64,000 bases of DNA from the NCBI GenBank assembly GCA_002633025.1, contig NMRB01000531.1:147408-211407 (forward strand), in the 5' to 3' direction. The notes beneath the pieces are model-generated. The model did no database searches. It saw only the letters and a program-made list of their open reading frames with translations, and was not told where the DNA came from. This document shows, piece by piece, positions 31,781-43,843 of this stretch. Source of the stretch: Notospermus geniculatus. Taxonomy: Eukaryota > Nemertea > Pilidiophora > Heteronemertea > Lineidae. A program made the position numbers and the translations under genes. The stretch's first letter is position 1, and each line of letters begins with the position of its first letter.

Positions 31781-32194
31781 TGTTCTATGTGCACATCAGG
31801 TGAACACAATGGCCTGTACATTTCAGCGATGTCATGGTGATACTCCTAATGCTATTGTCTAAGGATTAGTCGACAGGAGGCAGTGAATCATCCGCTGGAG
31901 ATGGAGTCAGTTTACGTGTATTCATTACTTGCTGTTCGTTAGCAGCATCATTGTAAGAATTAAGACTGAAAACTATTACTAGAGTAACACCTTGCCACCC
32001 ACTAGGGTTGTTCCCAACGTGGTCCATGTTGGACCCACTGGCCTGGATGCCTTGTCCTGAGAATATCAGAGATTCTTAGCGCTCGCTTCCTTCGTCACTG
32101 CACACAAAATGTCGTTCGGAGCGAGTCCTGAGAACTACTGATCCTTTCAGACCAGTGGAAAGTACAGATTCTGACATTCTAACCTTACCCCTAT
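31781..32194. other. No gene; fragment of the 28.3-kb element
   Basis: 32045-32145 resembles the ends of the 28332-28672 element (GTCCTGAGAATATCAGAGAT, GCGCTCGCTTCCTTCGTCAC). The rest is unassigned. Confidence 0.45.
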
Positions 32195-32480
32195 TACCAA
32201 TAGGATTGTCCTGCCATGCCTGCGAACTTGGCAGGATGTTGACCTGAGGATTGGTCTGTCTGGTGGAACCAAGATACTGCCGGTCGATTTCGAACCTTCA
32301 CCAAGGTGGTAGGACGCCATTTCATTTGTGGATCTCACTTGTCACCCATTTGGTACTGCTTGCCCTGCTAACTTGACATTGTCTTGTCCTCTGGATCAAT
32401 CTGTCTGGTAGAATCGGGATTCTGCCTGTCAATTTCAAACCTTCCGATTTTGGAAATTAGTAGGACGGCACTTCATTTGT
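32195..32480 (+). repeat. Imperfect tandem duplication, ~170 bp x 2
   Basis: Shared words in order are ATTGGTCTGTCTGGTGGAA / ATCAATCTGTCTGGTAGAA, then TTCGAACCTTC / TTCAAACCTTC, then GCCATTTCATTTGTG / GCACTTCATTTGTG. Confidence 0.65.
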
Positions 32481-32964
32481 GTACCCCACCTGTCATCATA
32501 TAATGATGCGTTCAGGTGAATCCGATACGAGACAACATCCAGCATCGCCACCTGTAATTACCGTTAACGATCGCACCGCCAGCGCCGTGATCAACTCACA
32601 TAGATTTCTAAAGATACACAGCACGGGAAGGTTTAATAATCTGCCTTACTCAGCGGTTGCCTTGGTTACGAGAAAGCGCATCCCCGCTACACGGGAAGAG
32701 CAGTTTACTTCTCCATTTCCTTGTATTTATGTGAGGATTCTTCGCGTTGTGGTGTTTACCTGAGAATTTGTGGAAATCTAAAGACGGAATATTTACTCGT
32801 AACAGATGAGTCGGTTTGAGGGTTGGGCAGCATGTGAACTTCATGTCTGCGTTGTTTACCTGAGAATCTGACAAACGTTACCGGCAGGATATTCAGGATT
32901 TTTCTCGGACTTTGCTCTCCGGTGTTGGTGAGTATCAGTTACGGAGGCCGTGACGGATGGAGCA
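32481..32964. other. No gene; X-box-like motif
   Basis: No repeat family. GTTGCCTTGGTTAC at 32656-32669 is one base from the RFX consensus. TTGTTTACCTGAGAAT and GTGTTTACCTGAGAAT are two related words about 100 bp apart. Confidence 0.4.
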
Positions 32965-33735
32965 TCTGCTGGTATCTGTCAGTTGCTGATGTTTCTGTGG
33001 CTGATACATGTATCTGTTGTCTACTGATGATACCTGTCATTTACTGATTTGCTGTGACACATGTTGGCTGTTTGCTGACATCTGTCGAATGCTGATATCT
33101 GTTGCATGTCATCTTCTGATATCTGTCACATGTAGAGGAAGGCATGTGCTGAAATTGTCAAGACTGACATCTGTCAGATGCTGATGACTGACAGGTACTG
33201 ACATCTGTCAGATGCTGATGACTGTCAGTCATGTCAGTTACTGAAGTCTGTCAGATGCTGATGACTGTCAGTCATGTCAGTTACTGAAGTCTGTCAGATG
33301 CTGTTGACTGTCAGGTACTGACATCTGTCAGATGCTGATGACTGTCAGGTACTGACATCTGTCAGATGCTGATGACTGTCAGATACTGACATCTGTTGAA
33401 TGCTGATGACTGTCAGATACTGACATCTGTCAGATGCTGATGACTGTCAGATATTGACATCTGTTGAATGCTGATGACTGTCAGATACTGACTTCACTCA
33501 AAGGCTGATTGCTGATGACTGTCAGATACTGACATCTGTCAAAGGCTGATGACTGTCAGTTACTTACATCTGCTCTGTCAGACATACTAATATCAAAGAC
33601 TGATAACTGTCAGTCATGGGCATCTGTTGAATGCTGATGACTGTCACAGTGTCAGGTACTGACATCAGTCAAAGGCTGATTGCTGATGACTGTCAGTACT
33701 CGCATCTGTCAGAGGCTGATAACTGCCAGTAACTT
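32965..33735 (+). repeat. ~34-bp minisatellite rich in CTGTCAG/TGACATC
   Basis: The best unit is ACTGACATCTGTCAGATGCT then GATGACTGTCAGGT. About 15-20 units are recognisable, well ordered from 33165 to 33540 and degraded on both sides, with shorter 5' precursors (TGATACATGTATCTGTTG). Confidence 0.9.
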
Positions 33736-34680
33736 TATAGTCCCTTTTATGGCATCCAATAGGCCTAATCAAGCAGAGTTTGAAATGCGACACCTCTTTA
33801 AAGTCATCAACGCATCCATTTTGAAACACCCTGTAATGACTCCTCTTGTCTTTAATTGTCTTCCCTTATCTTTGATGTGAGAGGAGATCGAAGGGACTTT
33901 GATGGAACGTTGTATGGGTTTTAGTTTGATGTCTGACTGTAGCCAATATGTCATTGCTTCAGGCTCAACCATCCCTTGCCATTAAGCTTGTAGCATTTGT
34001 CTGTTACTTGTGATTAAAATGATTCTAACCTTTATGGAAGATACGTATTGTTTTGATCTGATGTTCCAACAAATGTCAGCTATTATCTCAAAATGAAAAT
34101 CATGGAATTAAATATTTTTATTCGCGAGTTTTCTGCATAAATGCGTTGTTATCTTCAGAAATTATGAACGTGGGATGGTTAATTGGTTGGTAGGCCTAGA
34201 GCAAAATCAATTATTTCTTTTAAAATATCGGCCAGATATCACATTTAGGGCCGTTTTCTGAGGTGTGACGTCCAATCCAGCTGCAAATATCCCTGGAGGA
34301 AGACTCTGGATGCTGTCTTCTTGAAACGCGACGTCCCGACTTTAGCCCCTTCAAAAGATGGCGATTTCGAACCACATATCAGTGGCCATTCCCAACGATG
34401 ACAGCAATGTCAGAAAAGGATTTGAGCCAATCAGGCTTATAATTTGGTTAACTAGGATGGGATCTTCCTGTCCTAAACGCACGGGTGTGTCTCTACACTC
34501 AAAGACCTCACATCAAAATTACAGTAATATAGCCGGTTTTCCTCCATTTGTGACAATGATGTCCTCGATTGGCTGAGATTACACTGATTTTGGGGTGCTC
34601 AGGCCCTGAGGGCTCAAATCCTGTCTAAAAGGTCATCGTGAGAATGGCAGTTCAAGGCAGCCAGGTGCGTTTGAGTTCAT
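33736..34680. other. No gene recognised
   Basis: Unassigned, AT-leaning around 34000-34250. Confidence 0.5.
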
Positions 34681-34685
34681 CTGAT

Positions 34686-35288
34686 CAGGTCTGTCCGGAC
34701 GCGATATATCGAGTATCCAACATGGCGGCCGCCATACTCGCATTTCCGAGTATGCGCATGCGCAGTGACACTACCTGTACTCGGGTTTTCAGGTATGATA
34801 CCGCCGAGTCGTTTTTGCATCGAGGCAGCTCATTGGCTCATCTGGCAATAACATAGCAACGCACATGCGCAGAAGAGTGGTCATACGTCATTTCTACCGC
34901 GGCACTTCGGATTTTACCGTGGCATTTCGAAGAAAATAGGCTTAGAAAAGTGGCCAAATTCTCGTAGTTTTCATGTACATTTTGCGTAGTTGTACATACA
35001 AATACATGCTTATGATGCATTTTACCAATGATCAGCAAAATTATGCCATAAATGTGCTAAATTTGTAGTAATGAAGCGAATTTTTGTGGGCAGATTCAAG
35101 TCTAAATGTGCTTTACTCGCGTTTTCGCGTAGGAGATTCAGATCAGGACTCGACCGATGCATTGTGGGATAGCCTACTTGATTCTTCGAGTAGAGTTGGT
35201 TTAGCGAGTATGGGTAAACGAACTGCATTGTGGGATTGTGCACTCGTAAAAACGAGTATACTCGATATACCGCGTCCGGACAGACCTG
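34686..35288. mobile_element. ~600-bp TIR element with 5-bp target-site duplication
   Basis: The ends are CAGGTCTGTCCGGACGCGAT and an imperfect complement ending GCGTCCGGACAGACCTG, with TIRs of about 30 bp. They are flanked by perfect CTGAT at 34681-34685 and 35289-35293. Secondary inverted words (ACTCGCATTTCCGAGTATG; TCGAGTA / TACTCGA) lie near each end. No ORF for a transposase, so it is non-autonomous; the 5-bp duplication leaves the superfamily open. Confidence 0.85.
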
Positions 35289-35293
35289 CTGAT

Positions 35294-36034
35294 GGCCTTT
35301 TACAGCGGTTGATATCTTTATTATTTCTTTGACCCCTTCAAATCGAGTGTATAATTGTTAATCTGTATCTACACAATCTGTGAAAGACTCGCGACTGATT
35401 CTCATGGGGTCACAGCAACAGACGAGAGGTTAACGTCACAGGGTACCCCCAGAATTCCACTACGGTGGCCCTAATAGCGGTAAATGGACCAGTTATGTCC
35501 CTTTTGTCGTCTTCTGATGAGGCATATCGCTGCAGCCTTCGTGGGATGCTGGTTACTTGGGATACTTATGGTGGTCAAGGTGTTCTAGTATCAAACTCCT
35601 TGGGGGGTGAATTGGCCATAAAGAATTTATGAAACGGATGTGAAATGTGTAATTAACATGGTATAATTATGATGCTTTAATGGCCTCCTTTAGACTGAAT
35701 TAGGCACTGAACGTTGTCAACTGAATGTTTTGGTCTGTAGTCTGAGTAAAGGTGCTAGCTCCTTCATGGGAGTTTTCGGTGGGTTGGGTCTCAATGGGTA
35801 ATCATCCTTGTTGGTCTCCTTACAGCTTTATTGTCTTCACCAGCTGCTGGCTGCAGACATATGGCCTCTGTAGCAGTTTTACTGTCATCTACAGGATTTG
35901 CTGTGATGTCTGTGGATTCTTTTGAACCCTGTCAGTGACACAAACGACAGGTCATCGTCTAAAGTGTAAAGTCGGATGAGACCTGCTACATATCGCAGTT
36001 GATATTAGACTATAAACCCAACTTTTGGAACTTT
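35294..36034. other. No gene; FB-G fragment
   Basis: 35770-35815 resembles FB-G (GGGTTGGGTCTCAATGGGTA). 35640-35680 is AT-rich with ATTAACATGGTATAATTATG. The rest is unassigned. Confidence 0.4.
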
Positions 36035-36505
36035 TGTAATTAAAGCTGAGTTGGCGCTAGAGAGCCAATTCACACTAAGAAAACTCTATGGATAGGAGCG
36101 CCTTTAAAGCCCCGCTGTATTGAATTTTACGATATTTTCAAAATGTTAGGAGAGTGCACATAGAGGTCTCATGGCCTCCTTAGGTGCCCAAAATGCTTGC
36201 CTCCATACCAACTTCAGAGAATCAAGGCCTAGTTTTCAGCACAGATTAGAAAAAACGACAGGGAGAGCTCTAATGTATTCAGATGGAACGTAGTGCATTT
36301 TACACTACACTGACGTCGTGACGTCATGCACTGACGTCGAGAATCGCGGCGATGATTTGTGCTTTTCAAATTCAATACAGTGGGGCTTTAAACTGTAGAG
36401 GGGACAGGATTTGTCAGGTGGATAAAGTGTATGGCTGAGTTGCTGCTAGGGAGCCAACTCGCACTAAGATAACTCTCACATGGAGTAGTGCCTTTAGAAT
36501 GCAGA
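36035..36505. repeat. FB-G fragments around an inverted-repeat insertion
   Basis: FB-G arms flank 36103-36392, an element with ends TTTAAAGCCCCGCTGTATTG and its complement (CAATACAGTGGGGCTTTAAA). The interior has repeated ACTGACGTCG words. This is probably one element inserted into another. Confidence 0.65.
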
Positions 36506-37154
36506 GGGCACCAAAATCGTCAATTGATATCCGGGTACAGTCAGTATACGGATATAGGATAGGCCTTGCGATAATAACTCATGAAAATAATAATAATCCT
36601 GATTCTGGGCCTATTATGTATAATTTGGCTGAAAACTGCCTCCCGATTCTGTTGTCCTTGGAACTAGTCATTTCGGTAGGTCTGTTCGGGCATTGTTTTA
36701 CAACATCTGACCGTGTCAGCTTGACTTGATCGCAACAATACACACATAATGCACAATTAATGACTGATTTTTTTAGCCAGCTTAGAATGAAATCGACTGA
36801 CTCTTTCATCGTTTGACAAAGATGCCTGAAAAATCTGTCGTTCACTTTCCCGTTGCCATGGTAACCTTATTATTGTAGGGGTACAAAGACGTGGCCTGAC
36901 TTGTGTTCGGGAGCGACCCTGGGGTCAGCCGTTTTCATAATGATGCGAGGTGGATGCGATGTTACTTCGGGCCTCCGAGGATGCGAGCTCGGCGATCCTT
37001 GTTATTGAACATGTTGAATCATGGGAAATACTTCAAGGATGCTGATACGGAATGAACTCGCAAATCTGTGAGTCGATGGCCACGATTATTTCTAACTTTT
37101 TCACACCACCATTGCTTGGACCGTAACATAGCAGATTTTGATTTTGATTAATTT
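36506..37154. other. No gene; RFX X-box
   Basis: Unassigned apart from the X-box at 36852. Frames of 76-88 codons around 36500-36845 are unsupported. Confidence 0.45.
36852..36865 (+). promoter_or_regulatory. RFX X-box consensus match
   Basis: GTTGCCATGGTAAC matches GTNRCCNNRGYAAC and is nearly palindromic. No promoter or exon is recognised beside it. Confidence 0.45.
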
Positions 37155-37490
37155 TTTTCATCAGCTCCGAAGCCATAGCATTATTACCCCTAGTAAGTAA
37201 GGAAGAGGCCATCTCAAGCTACTCATGTTCCTCACTTGGATGGGGTCTTTCACTTGCCCTTGCAAAGGCACAAGGTACAAGGCACCATGGCTTCCTGTCC
37301 CATTCGACAGACATATTGTAACAGATTTTTTCATCAGGGCCAAAGCCAAAGCACCAAGGCACCACGGCTTACTGTCCTGTGCGACGGACGTGAAGAGCCG
37401 GGGATGATTAATCCCATATGGCCCGGGCTGGATTCGAACCCGGGACCTGCCGTTTGCTAAGCGGACGTGATAACCACTAGGCTATCAAGG
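37155..37490 (-). mobile_element. Two SINE-1 copies in tandem, both incomplete
   Basis: 37155-37310 is a body and tail without a head. 37325-37490 is a head and upper body (TAGCCTAGTGGTTATCACGT, GGGTTCGAATCC) joined to a tail by an internal deletion. Confidence 0.85.
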
Positions 37491-37913
37491 CTAACATTAG
37501 CAGATTATCCAAGATTAAAGGAAAGTTAGTCAGTGGTTGACCGAGGGTGCGCTGCGCGTACTTACCAAACCAATGAAGAGAGAGAAAGCGAGAACGATGT
37601 ACAAAAGTTAAAACCTGGCTGACTGCCGAGATCCATGCGCTACCTTCATCCATTAGCATTCTCCGTTTTGTCGAACATTAACCGTCGGCTCAGAACCTGA
37701 TTGTAATTACTAGCCATGAATCATGATGGTAGGAAAAGTCATTACCTTGCTGGTGGAACTGATTCGCTGCACGTTTCTCCATCTCGCGGTCGTACCCTTG
37801 GTGCTTCAGGGTCGTATCACATATAACATTATGAATCAGTCAATTTCCTACGCGTAGTCATGCCGTTTATTGCACTGGTTTCGTCACTTTCTGTGTCCTA
37901 AGCCAGATGATTT
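37491..37913. other. No gene recognised
   Basis: Unassigned. Confidence 0.5.
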
Positions 37914-38510
37914 GCAGTCAACTATGTAATTTGTACGAGGCAGTCAATAAGGTAGTCTGCTAAGTTATTTGCAAGATTTGGCAGTCAGCTGTGTAATCTG
38001 CAAGACTTGGCAGTCAGCTGAGTTATTTGCAAGATTTAGCAGTCAGCTGTGTAGTTTGCAATTGGCAGTCAGCTGTGTAATTTGCAAGACTTGGAAGTCA
38101 GCTTTGTAATTTGCAAGACTTAGCAGTCAGCTGTGTTATTTGCAAGATTTGGCAGTTGGTTGTGTAATCTGCAAGACTTGGCAGTCAGCTGAGTAATCTG
38201 CAAGATTGGCAGTCGGTTGTGTAATCTGCAAGATTTGGCAGTCAGCTGTGTAATCTGCAAGATTTGGCAGTCGGCTGTGTAATCTGCAAGACTTGGCAGT
38301 CAGCTACATGTACGTAATTTGCAGTATTTGGCAGTCAGCTGTGTTATTTGCAAGATTTGGCAGTCAGCTGTGTAATTTGTAATCCTTGGCAGTCAGCTAT
38401 GTAATCTGCATTACATGGCAGTCATTTGTGTTATTTGCAAGACATGGCAGTCAGCTGCGTAATCTGCAAAAAATGGCAGTCGGCTGTGTAATTTGCAAGT
38501 CGGATGTTCT
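37914..38510 (+). repeat. ~28-bp minisatellite, about 20 units
   Basis: The unit is TTGGCAGTCAGCTGTGTAAT then CTGCAAGA, varying by one or two bases. Most units contain CAGCTG. Confidence 0.95.
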
Positions 38511-39939
38511 GAACTTTTGGTCCATTCTCTGGGGATGCCATTTGCATTTCACTAACTCCTCTGTTGAAAATTTCTCACCGAGTTGTTAGTAGATGCAGCC
38601 TACTCACTACACAAGATGACTGCAATGTTCGTCAAAAGAAAAAGTTTTGGAGGTGTTCTCAAATTAAGTTCTAAGCCAGGTGAGAACTACGAGTAAAGAA
38701 AAGACACCGAAGTGTTGTCAGTCGTGAAAGGTTTCATCTTAGACTGTCTGGTGAAACAGTAGGCCTACTTGGTGATTGAATAACTCAACATTGTCTGTGC
38801 AGAGAATAGGCTTCGTACTTTCTAGCTAATTCTGTACGTATTACCAAATGAACCGCTCAGGCTCAGCGAACCTGCCAACCGTGTCTCAGCTCAGCTGCGG
38901 TAGAAACTTGCTCATCCCGCCTTACCGCGGCGGCCCAAACTGAAGCGCCGAGGATCACACTAGCGCAACCCTTCACCAATAATAAACAACCGTTCTTATA
39001 GATAATATCATTAATAGATGGAAATCGTACCACTGGGAATATCTTATCCAATATCGACGCTGAACTAATACAGACTTTGACGCTACTTGCCGTTGGGTTT
39101 GTGCCAAAGATGCAAATGATGCGTTCGTAGTCGCCTCATGTCAGATCCTCGCTGCGCTGCGATAACTTTTTGCGAGCGGCTGGTACGGCATCGTCGATCT
39201 AATTAATTAGGTAATTATACTGGTCGTAATTAATCACGGGGTGTTGCAGAAAAAATGTCCCACGAGTGGGGAGCGGAATGAAATGTGTTGCGTACAGAGT
39301 GCTGTGTAAAGGCCCGTTTTCACTACAACGGATTCTGCCGTGGTTCACAGGGTTTTGGATAATTCTTCAATCAAGGCTATCAATGGATGGGGGGGGGGGG
39401 AGATGGGGACGAACACAGCTATATTCACAACTTTCCCCAACATACTCATGTCTTGAAAGGGTTAGCTGTAATAGTGTGAAGAAATACTATCGAACTCAGG
39501 AGGAAACAATAAACATTTACGAAGAAAAACTTCACAAACGAGTACAAACTATGAACGATGAATAACAAACACGGTTGTGGAACTATTAACCCAGCCGGGC
39601 GCTTAATTGTTCCGTGGAAGTTTAGAGAAAATTGTTGGCCACAATCCTTTGTGTTGTTAATTGAGGCGAATTTCCTGCAGCATTTAGAATTAATTATGTT
39701 ATCCAATCAATTTGTTTTGCGTTAAGACCTAGGCCTACTTTTCAAAAACATAACATACCTGATACACTCGCTGAAACAATGGGTGTTTGAAGAAAATTCC
39801 TTCCAACAACACTTTTAAGGCCCGTTTCCACTAAGGCCTACTGTTTCCACTACCGTGGATTCTGCCGTGGCTTGCAGCAAGCGGAGCAGTTTTCACAGGC
39901 ATAGGGATTACCAGCGGGCCATGTATTGTTAAACCATTG
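38511..39939. other. No gene; homeodomain-type site cluster and poly-G
   Basis: 39195-39237 contains four TAATTA-type cores within about 40 bp. A G-rich run lies near 39389-39400. A 99-codon + strand frame (39266-39565) has no domain. The rest is unassigned. Confidence 0.4.
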
Positions 39940-39985
39940 ACGGGGCTGATAATGCTCTGGCTTCGACCCTGATGGAAAAATCGAC
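39940..39985 (+). repeat. SINE-1 tail fragment
   Basis: GGGGCTGATAATGCTCTGGC then TTCGACCCTGATGGAAAAA. Confidence 0.75.
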
Positions 39986-40392
39986 CGCAATACAAACCCA
40001 GTCCCCCATAGCAATCATCTTCATTGCCTCAGCTGTGTGAGGCAAGCCGCACAAACATACATCAAATCATACAAAACTAACACGGAAAAAGAATGTATCG
40101 CCCGAAGCCCGAAGGATAAATATTCGGAAAGTTTGTTTACTGACTCGATAACATCATCTTTTACATGATCATCAGACAGTTCCTTTCGTGTTTTCAAAAT
40201 ATAAGATGAAAAGGAGGCAGAATATCGCACTTTGTACGTTATGGTATTGATGCATTATGGGAATGAAAAAAATACCGCCCAAGGGAACGGTGATGGGTGA
40301 TGTATTAGATTCGCACAAAAGGAAGGGAATGGTTTCTTATCTGATCTGCTGGTGAGACGATATAATATGTGGAGAAACATTGATTGTATCAG
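39986..40392. other. No gene recognised
   Basis: Unassigned. Confidence 0.5.
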
Positions 40393-40527
40393 ATCTTTCC
40401 ATGAGGGCCGAAGCCACAGCATATTGGCCCTGGTAAGTATGGAAGAGGCCATCTCAAGCTACTCATGTTCCTCACTTTGATGGGGTCTTTTACTTGCCCT
40501 TGCAAAGCCACAAGGTACAAGGCACTG
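40393..40527 (-). mobile_element. SINE-1, head missing
   Basis: Tail and body read in reverse from GATCTTTCCATGAGGGCCGA to GCCACAAGGTACAAGGCAC. Confidence 0.85.
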
Positions 40528-42069
40528 CTGGCGATTCTCAAGGTGGCGGTGATAACCCGTTGGTGATGTTAGGGGTGTCATATCAAAGTATAGCTGCATC
40601 TCTGCATCCCACCTTTGCAAGCGTCTTGATAAGGGCATTTTGTGGCCTACTCTGTCATAAGCTATTCTTCCCATCAAGAATTCGTAAACACAGGAAAGTG
40701 AAGGGAATTTTTGTTGCCCTTCCTCACAATCTTACAAACCGTTCAGGAAGTTTTTAAAACTAATCTTTGAATTCCCCCATAAAGTCCTCACTGCTCCTTT
40801 GACACAATTTTTCTTTCATTCCTGTCCGATGATAACAAAAATCTCTGCCAGTCCACAAAAATCATCCTCTTTGTTGCTTCGGCCAACAACATACTCTAGT
40901 GATTGTAGAAAAACGGGCCGGCTAACCTGGTAATTAGGTATTCACTTCCCTCACAATGGCACGGCCATGCTAAACCCCTCCAGAGAATTTGATGAATACT
41001 CTCGAGGTAATTTCGGCCCATTTCTCTGACATCATATTTTAGTCATCAAATGCACCGCTTTATGCCGGGGACGGCATTCAGTGTAGCGCTGAGCAGGATG
41101 TAGGGTGGACCGTGATCCATGAGACAGTACACATGGGATGATAAGATATTTGATGAGGGGGCCGCCACAGATCTGTAGAGACTTCTCTGGTTAGGAGTTA
41201 TAACTTTGATATTCGAGTTTGAGACCTTACACATAGGATTTTACTTTCCTCCATCACCACCTTGACAGATTCGAAAGAGCCTCATCAGGTTCGGAGTGAC
41301 CTTTGCATCTTCAAATCAAAGTTTTCCTCTCGAGAATTCATCCATGCGACTTCGACGCCCGGAGATTTGGTGAGATTTCCTGTGTTTTGAAGTCACTTTC
41401 GTATCTGCCTTTGTCAGCTCTGTAAGACCACATGAAAGAATCGCCGGGCCGGATTCTACGACTTGAAGATTTCTTAATCAGCTGCTCAGGATTTTCGTTC
41501 TCAGCCTCTGACTTCTTTGTCGCGTGGTGTTGCTACATCTTTTCAGGATTTCAGATCAGTTCACCGCTTTTCACCTGATCTGTTGACCTCTGACCTGTGG
41601 TCGGTCAGAATTCACTTGGAAGGATTTGTGTGAAGAGTTGAGGTCGAACTTGAACCCTACAGGTAGGCAACGGAACTCAGTGTTCCAGTTGCTACTGGCA
41701 TTGACTGAAGGTGTTTGACCTGCAGGACTTGCTGATGTGTGAGTTGATGTGTAGTTGTTTGTGGATTTAGATAGCAAATAGCGAGTAAAGTTGGAACATT
41801 TCTTGTGGATTTTATGCAATAATTTGTTGGATAGCTCATGTTTTGGATTACTTGGTTTGGATTTATCATCTATCAGAAGGTTTGTATTTTTATGGCAGCT
41901 AGTATGTATTTGAGTCAGAAATCTCATGTGCGAATCTCGTGCGATTAACTCTGCAAGCCATGTCTTTGAGCTAATACTAAGTCCATGTTTGAGTTTTATG
42001 TCTGTGACAGCTCATGGACATGATTTCCATTCTTGTAGACATGAATCTGTATGTCTGACCCAATCTATC
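40528..42069. other. No gene; possible 5' UTR-like stretch
   Basis: No family repeats in about 1.5 kb. CCTACAG/GTAGGC near 41662 could be a splice donor and the preceding few hundred bases lack repeats, but nothing shows transcription. A 118-codon - strand frame (41571-41927) has no domain. Confidence 0.35.
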
Positions 42070-42265
42070 CAGATGGAGCATAAGTAGGTGCATGTCACAG
42101 GTGATCATCCTTGGTGATCAGTTTACTCAACTATCATCACTCCTGTCCACTACTATAGTCAACCTGCAGAGACGTACATTTCTGCTATTGTGTTGTAAGG
42201 CTGTTAACCCTTTCAAACGGCTTTCCTCCGTTGCAATGTGCAACTACTTTTGCTGGAGCGGGTCA
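42070..42265. mobile_element. MITE-K copy 2
   Basis: It carries GTCACAGGTGATCATCCTTG, CCAACCTGCAGAGACGTACA (approximately) and the terminal CTACTTTTGCTGGAGCGGGT. One end is degraded. Confidence 0.75.
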
Positions 42266-42353
42266 AATGTGCTGGTTCGGCTGATGATGATCTAGGCCCT
42301 AAAGAGTTAAGACCATCCTCTCCAACATGTTTTGTAGTCTAGCTCTATACATC

Positions 42354-43462
42354 GGCTTATGATACTTAACGAAATAACGAAATGACAACGAAATAACGAA
42401 ATGTACGTATTGACCTAGGGAGATATCATTTCACTTGAGCCCAGCATGAGTGTATTACTTTGCTAACAGGCGAAATCAGCGAGTGTGCTGTGACACATGT
42501 CAGTTGTCAAACTAAATTAGGCCTACCTAAGCAGGAAGACAAACAATCCATAAACCATAATCTTTGGAGGTCAGCCGCCTCAGCCTCCATAGGACAATTG
42601 TTCCATCCTAGGAGGTGACGTATTTTAGCAGACGATAAATTCGTCAGTGTCTTGTCTGCCATGTCTTCTGTTTTCCTTTGATTTCATCATGTAAAAGGCC
42701 TCTTTGGTATGTTTATATGATTGCATTTATATTAAAGGGCGATATTATAATTTTGAGAATCAAATGGATGATAAGTTGGTGAGCTTAGGTTCGTTCGGAA
42801 AGTAATGAGAATATCACTAAAAATATTGAAATCCTGAGGTTCTGTAACCAAAATTACTTTGCCAATAATCTTTTGGAATTTTCTCAGATCTATGGTGAAA
42901 TAAGTGCTTGCACTTTTTGCATGAGTGTACATATAATGTCTACATGCCCCCCCCCAATGACTCACACAAACTGACCCACAGTTTCCTCTATTGCATAGTG
43001 AACAACTGCCTGCTTGGTTACATGTTTTAGGCCTATCACAAGGGCCTATCATAAACATCTGTTTGTACTCCTGACCAGTCAGAGTAATTAGTCTAGCAAG
43101 TTGACGGCTACTTGTGATAGTTGGATATGGCACATGTAAACCGACAACAACGGTGTCTGAAGTTCCTCGAATTCTTGTCAAAGTACCTCGGAGTTTAGGT
43201 GACAGCAGTCATAAGTGGATCCGTTTTATGACAAAGGTCACCCAATGACCCTTGAAAGAAGAGGAGTTTATATGCCCTACGAAATGAATGCTCCCGACAA
43301 GGTGAATATCACAGAAAAATGCAACCTTGTTCCGTCAATACAGAAAAACAATATGTAGGTCAGTGGTATACATCGTGTGAGACGGCCTTATTCGGGACGA
43401 GATTGGCATTTCGTCATTTCGTTATTTCTTTATTTCGTCATTTCGTTAAGTATAATAAGCCC
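42354..43462. repeat. ~1.1-kb segment bounded by inverted AACGAAATAACGAAAT arms
   Basis: The left arm reads GGCTTATGATACTTAACGAA then ATAACGAAAT. The right end returns ATTTCGTTATTTC...ATTTCGTTAAGTATAATAAG then CC. Inside is a 149-codon - strand frame (42732-43181), opened by TTG, with a Cys-rich patch (CNQAGSCSLCNRGNCGSVCV) but no domain I recognise. It may be a large non-autonomous element. Confidence 0.5.
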
Positions 43463-43843
43463 TATACATCTGCCCGTTTCACCTTGAAATCCCCACCTCT
43501 CAGATGTGCCTGTGTCGGGAACACAACACCTAATTCATTATCCACTAGCTTCAGCTGTGCTTCACCAACTGGGCTACACAATACAATATTTCATTGTCTG
43601 TCTATTCGTGTACCATTGTGTTTGCTCGCTGCCTGTTTCTCCATCTCACAGTAATCAAAGGGGAAATGTATTACTAATGAGATGAACGGTTCAAACACAA
43701 CACACATGAACAGTTTCACTCCGGCATAATTGTGTAGCGTGGAGTTGCCAGCTTGGCACTGAAAACAGGACTGGGCACACTGACATGATAGAGTCAAACA
43801 GGCCTTGAATTCTGAACCAAATGCCTACAACGTCATTGGTCCT
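43463..43843. other. No gene recognised
   Basis: Unassigned. Confidence 0.5.

Noticed and set aside
33165-33540. Regular repeats resembling a CRISPR array
   Set aside because: There are no unique spacers; the units are contiguous and degenerate, and the DNA is eukaryotic. The 38-kb array was rejected on the same grounds.
41270-41662. Upstream 5' UTR exon for the 51.8-kb gene
   Set aside because: A donor-like CAG/GTAGGC occurs near 41662, but such sites are common by chance and nothing links it to the exon 10 kb away.
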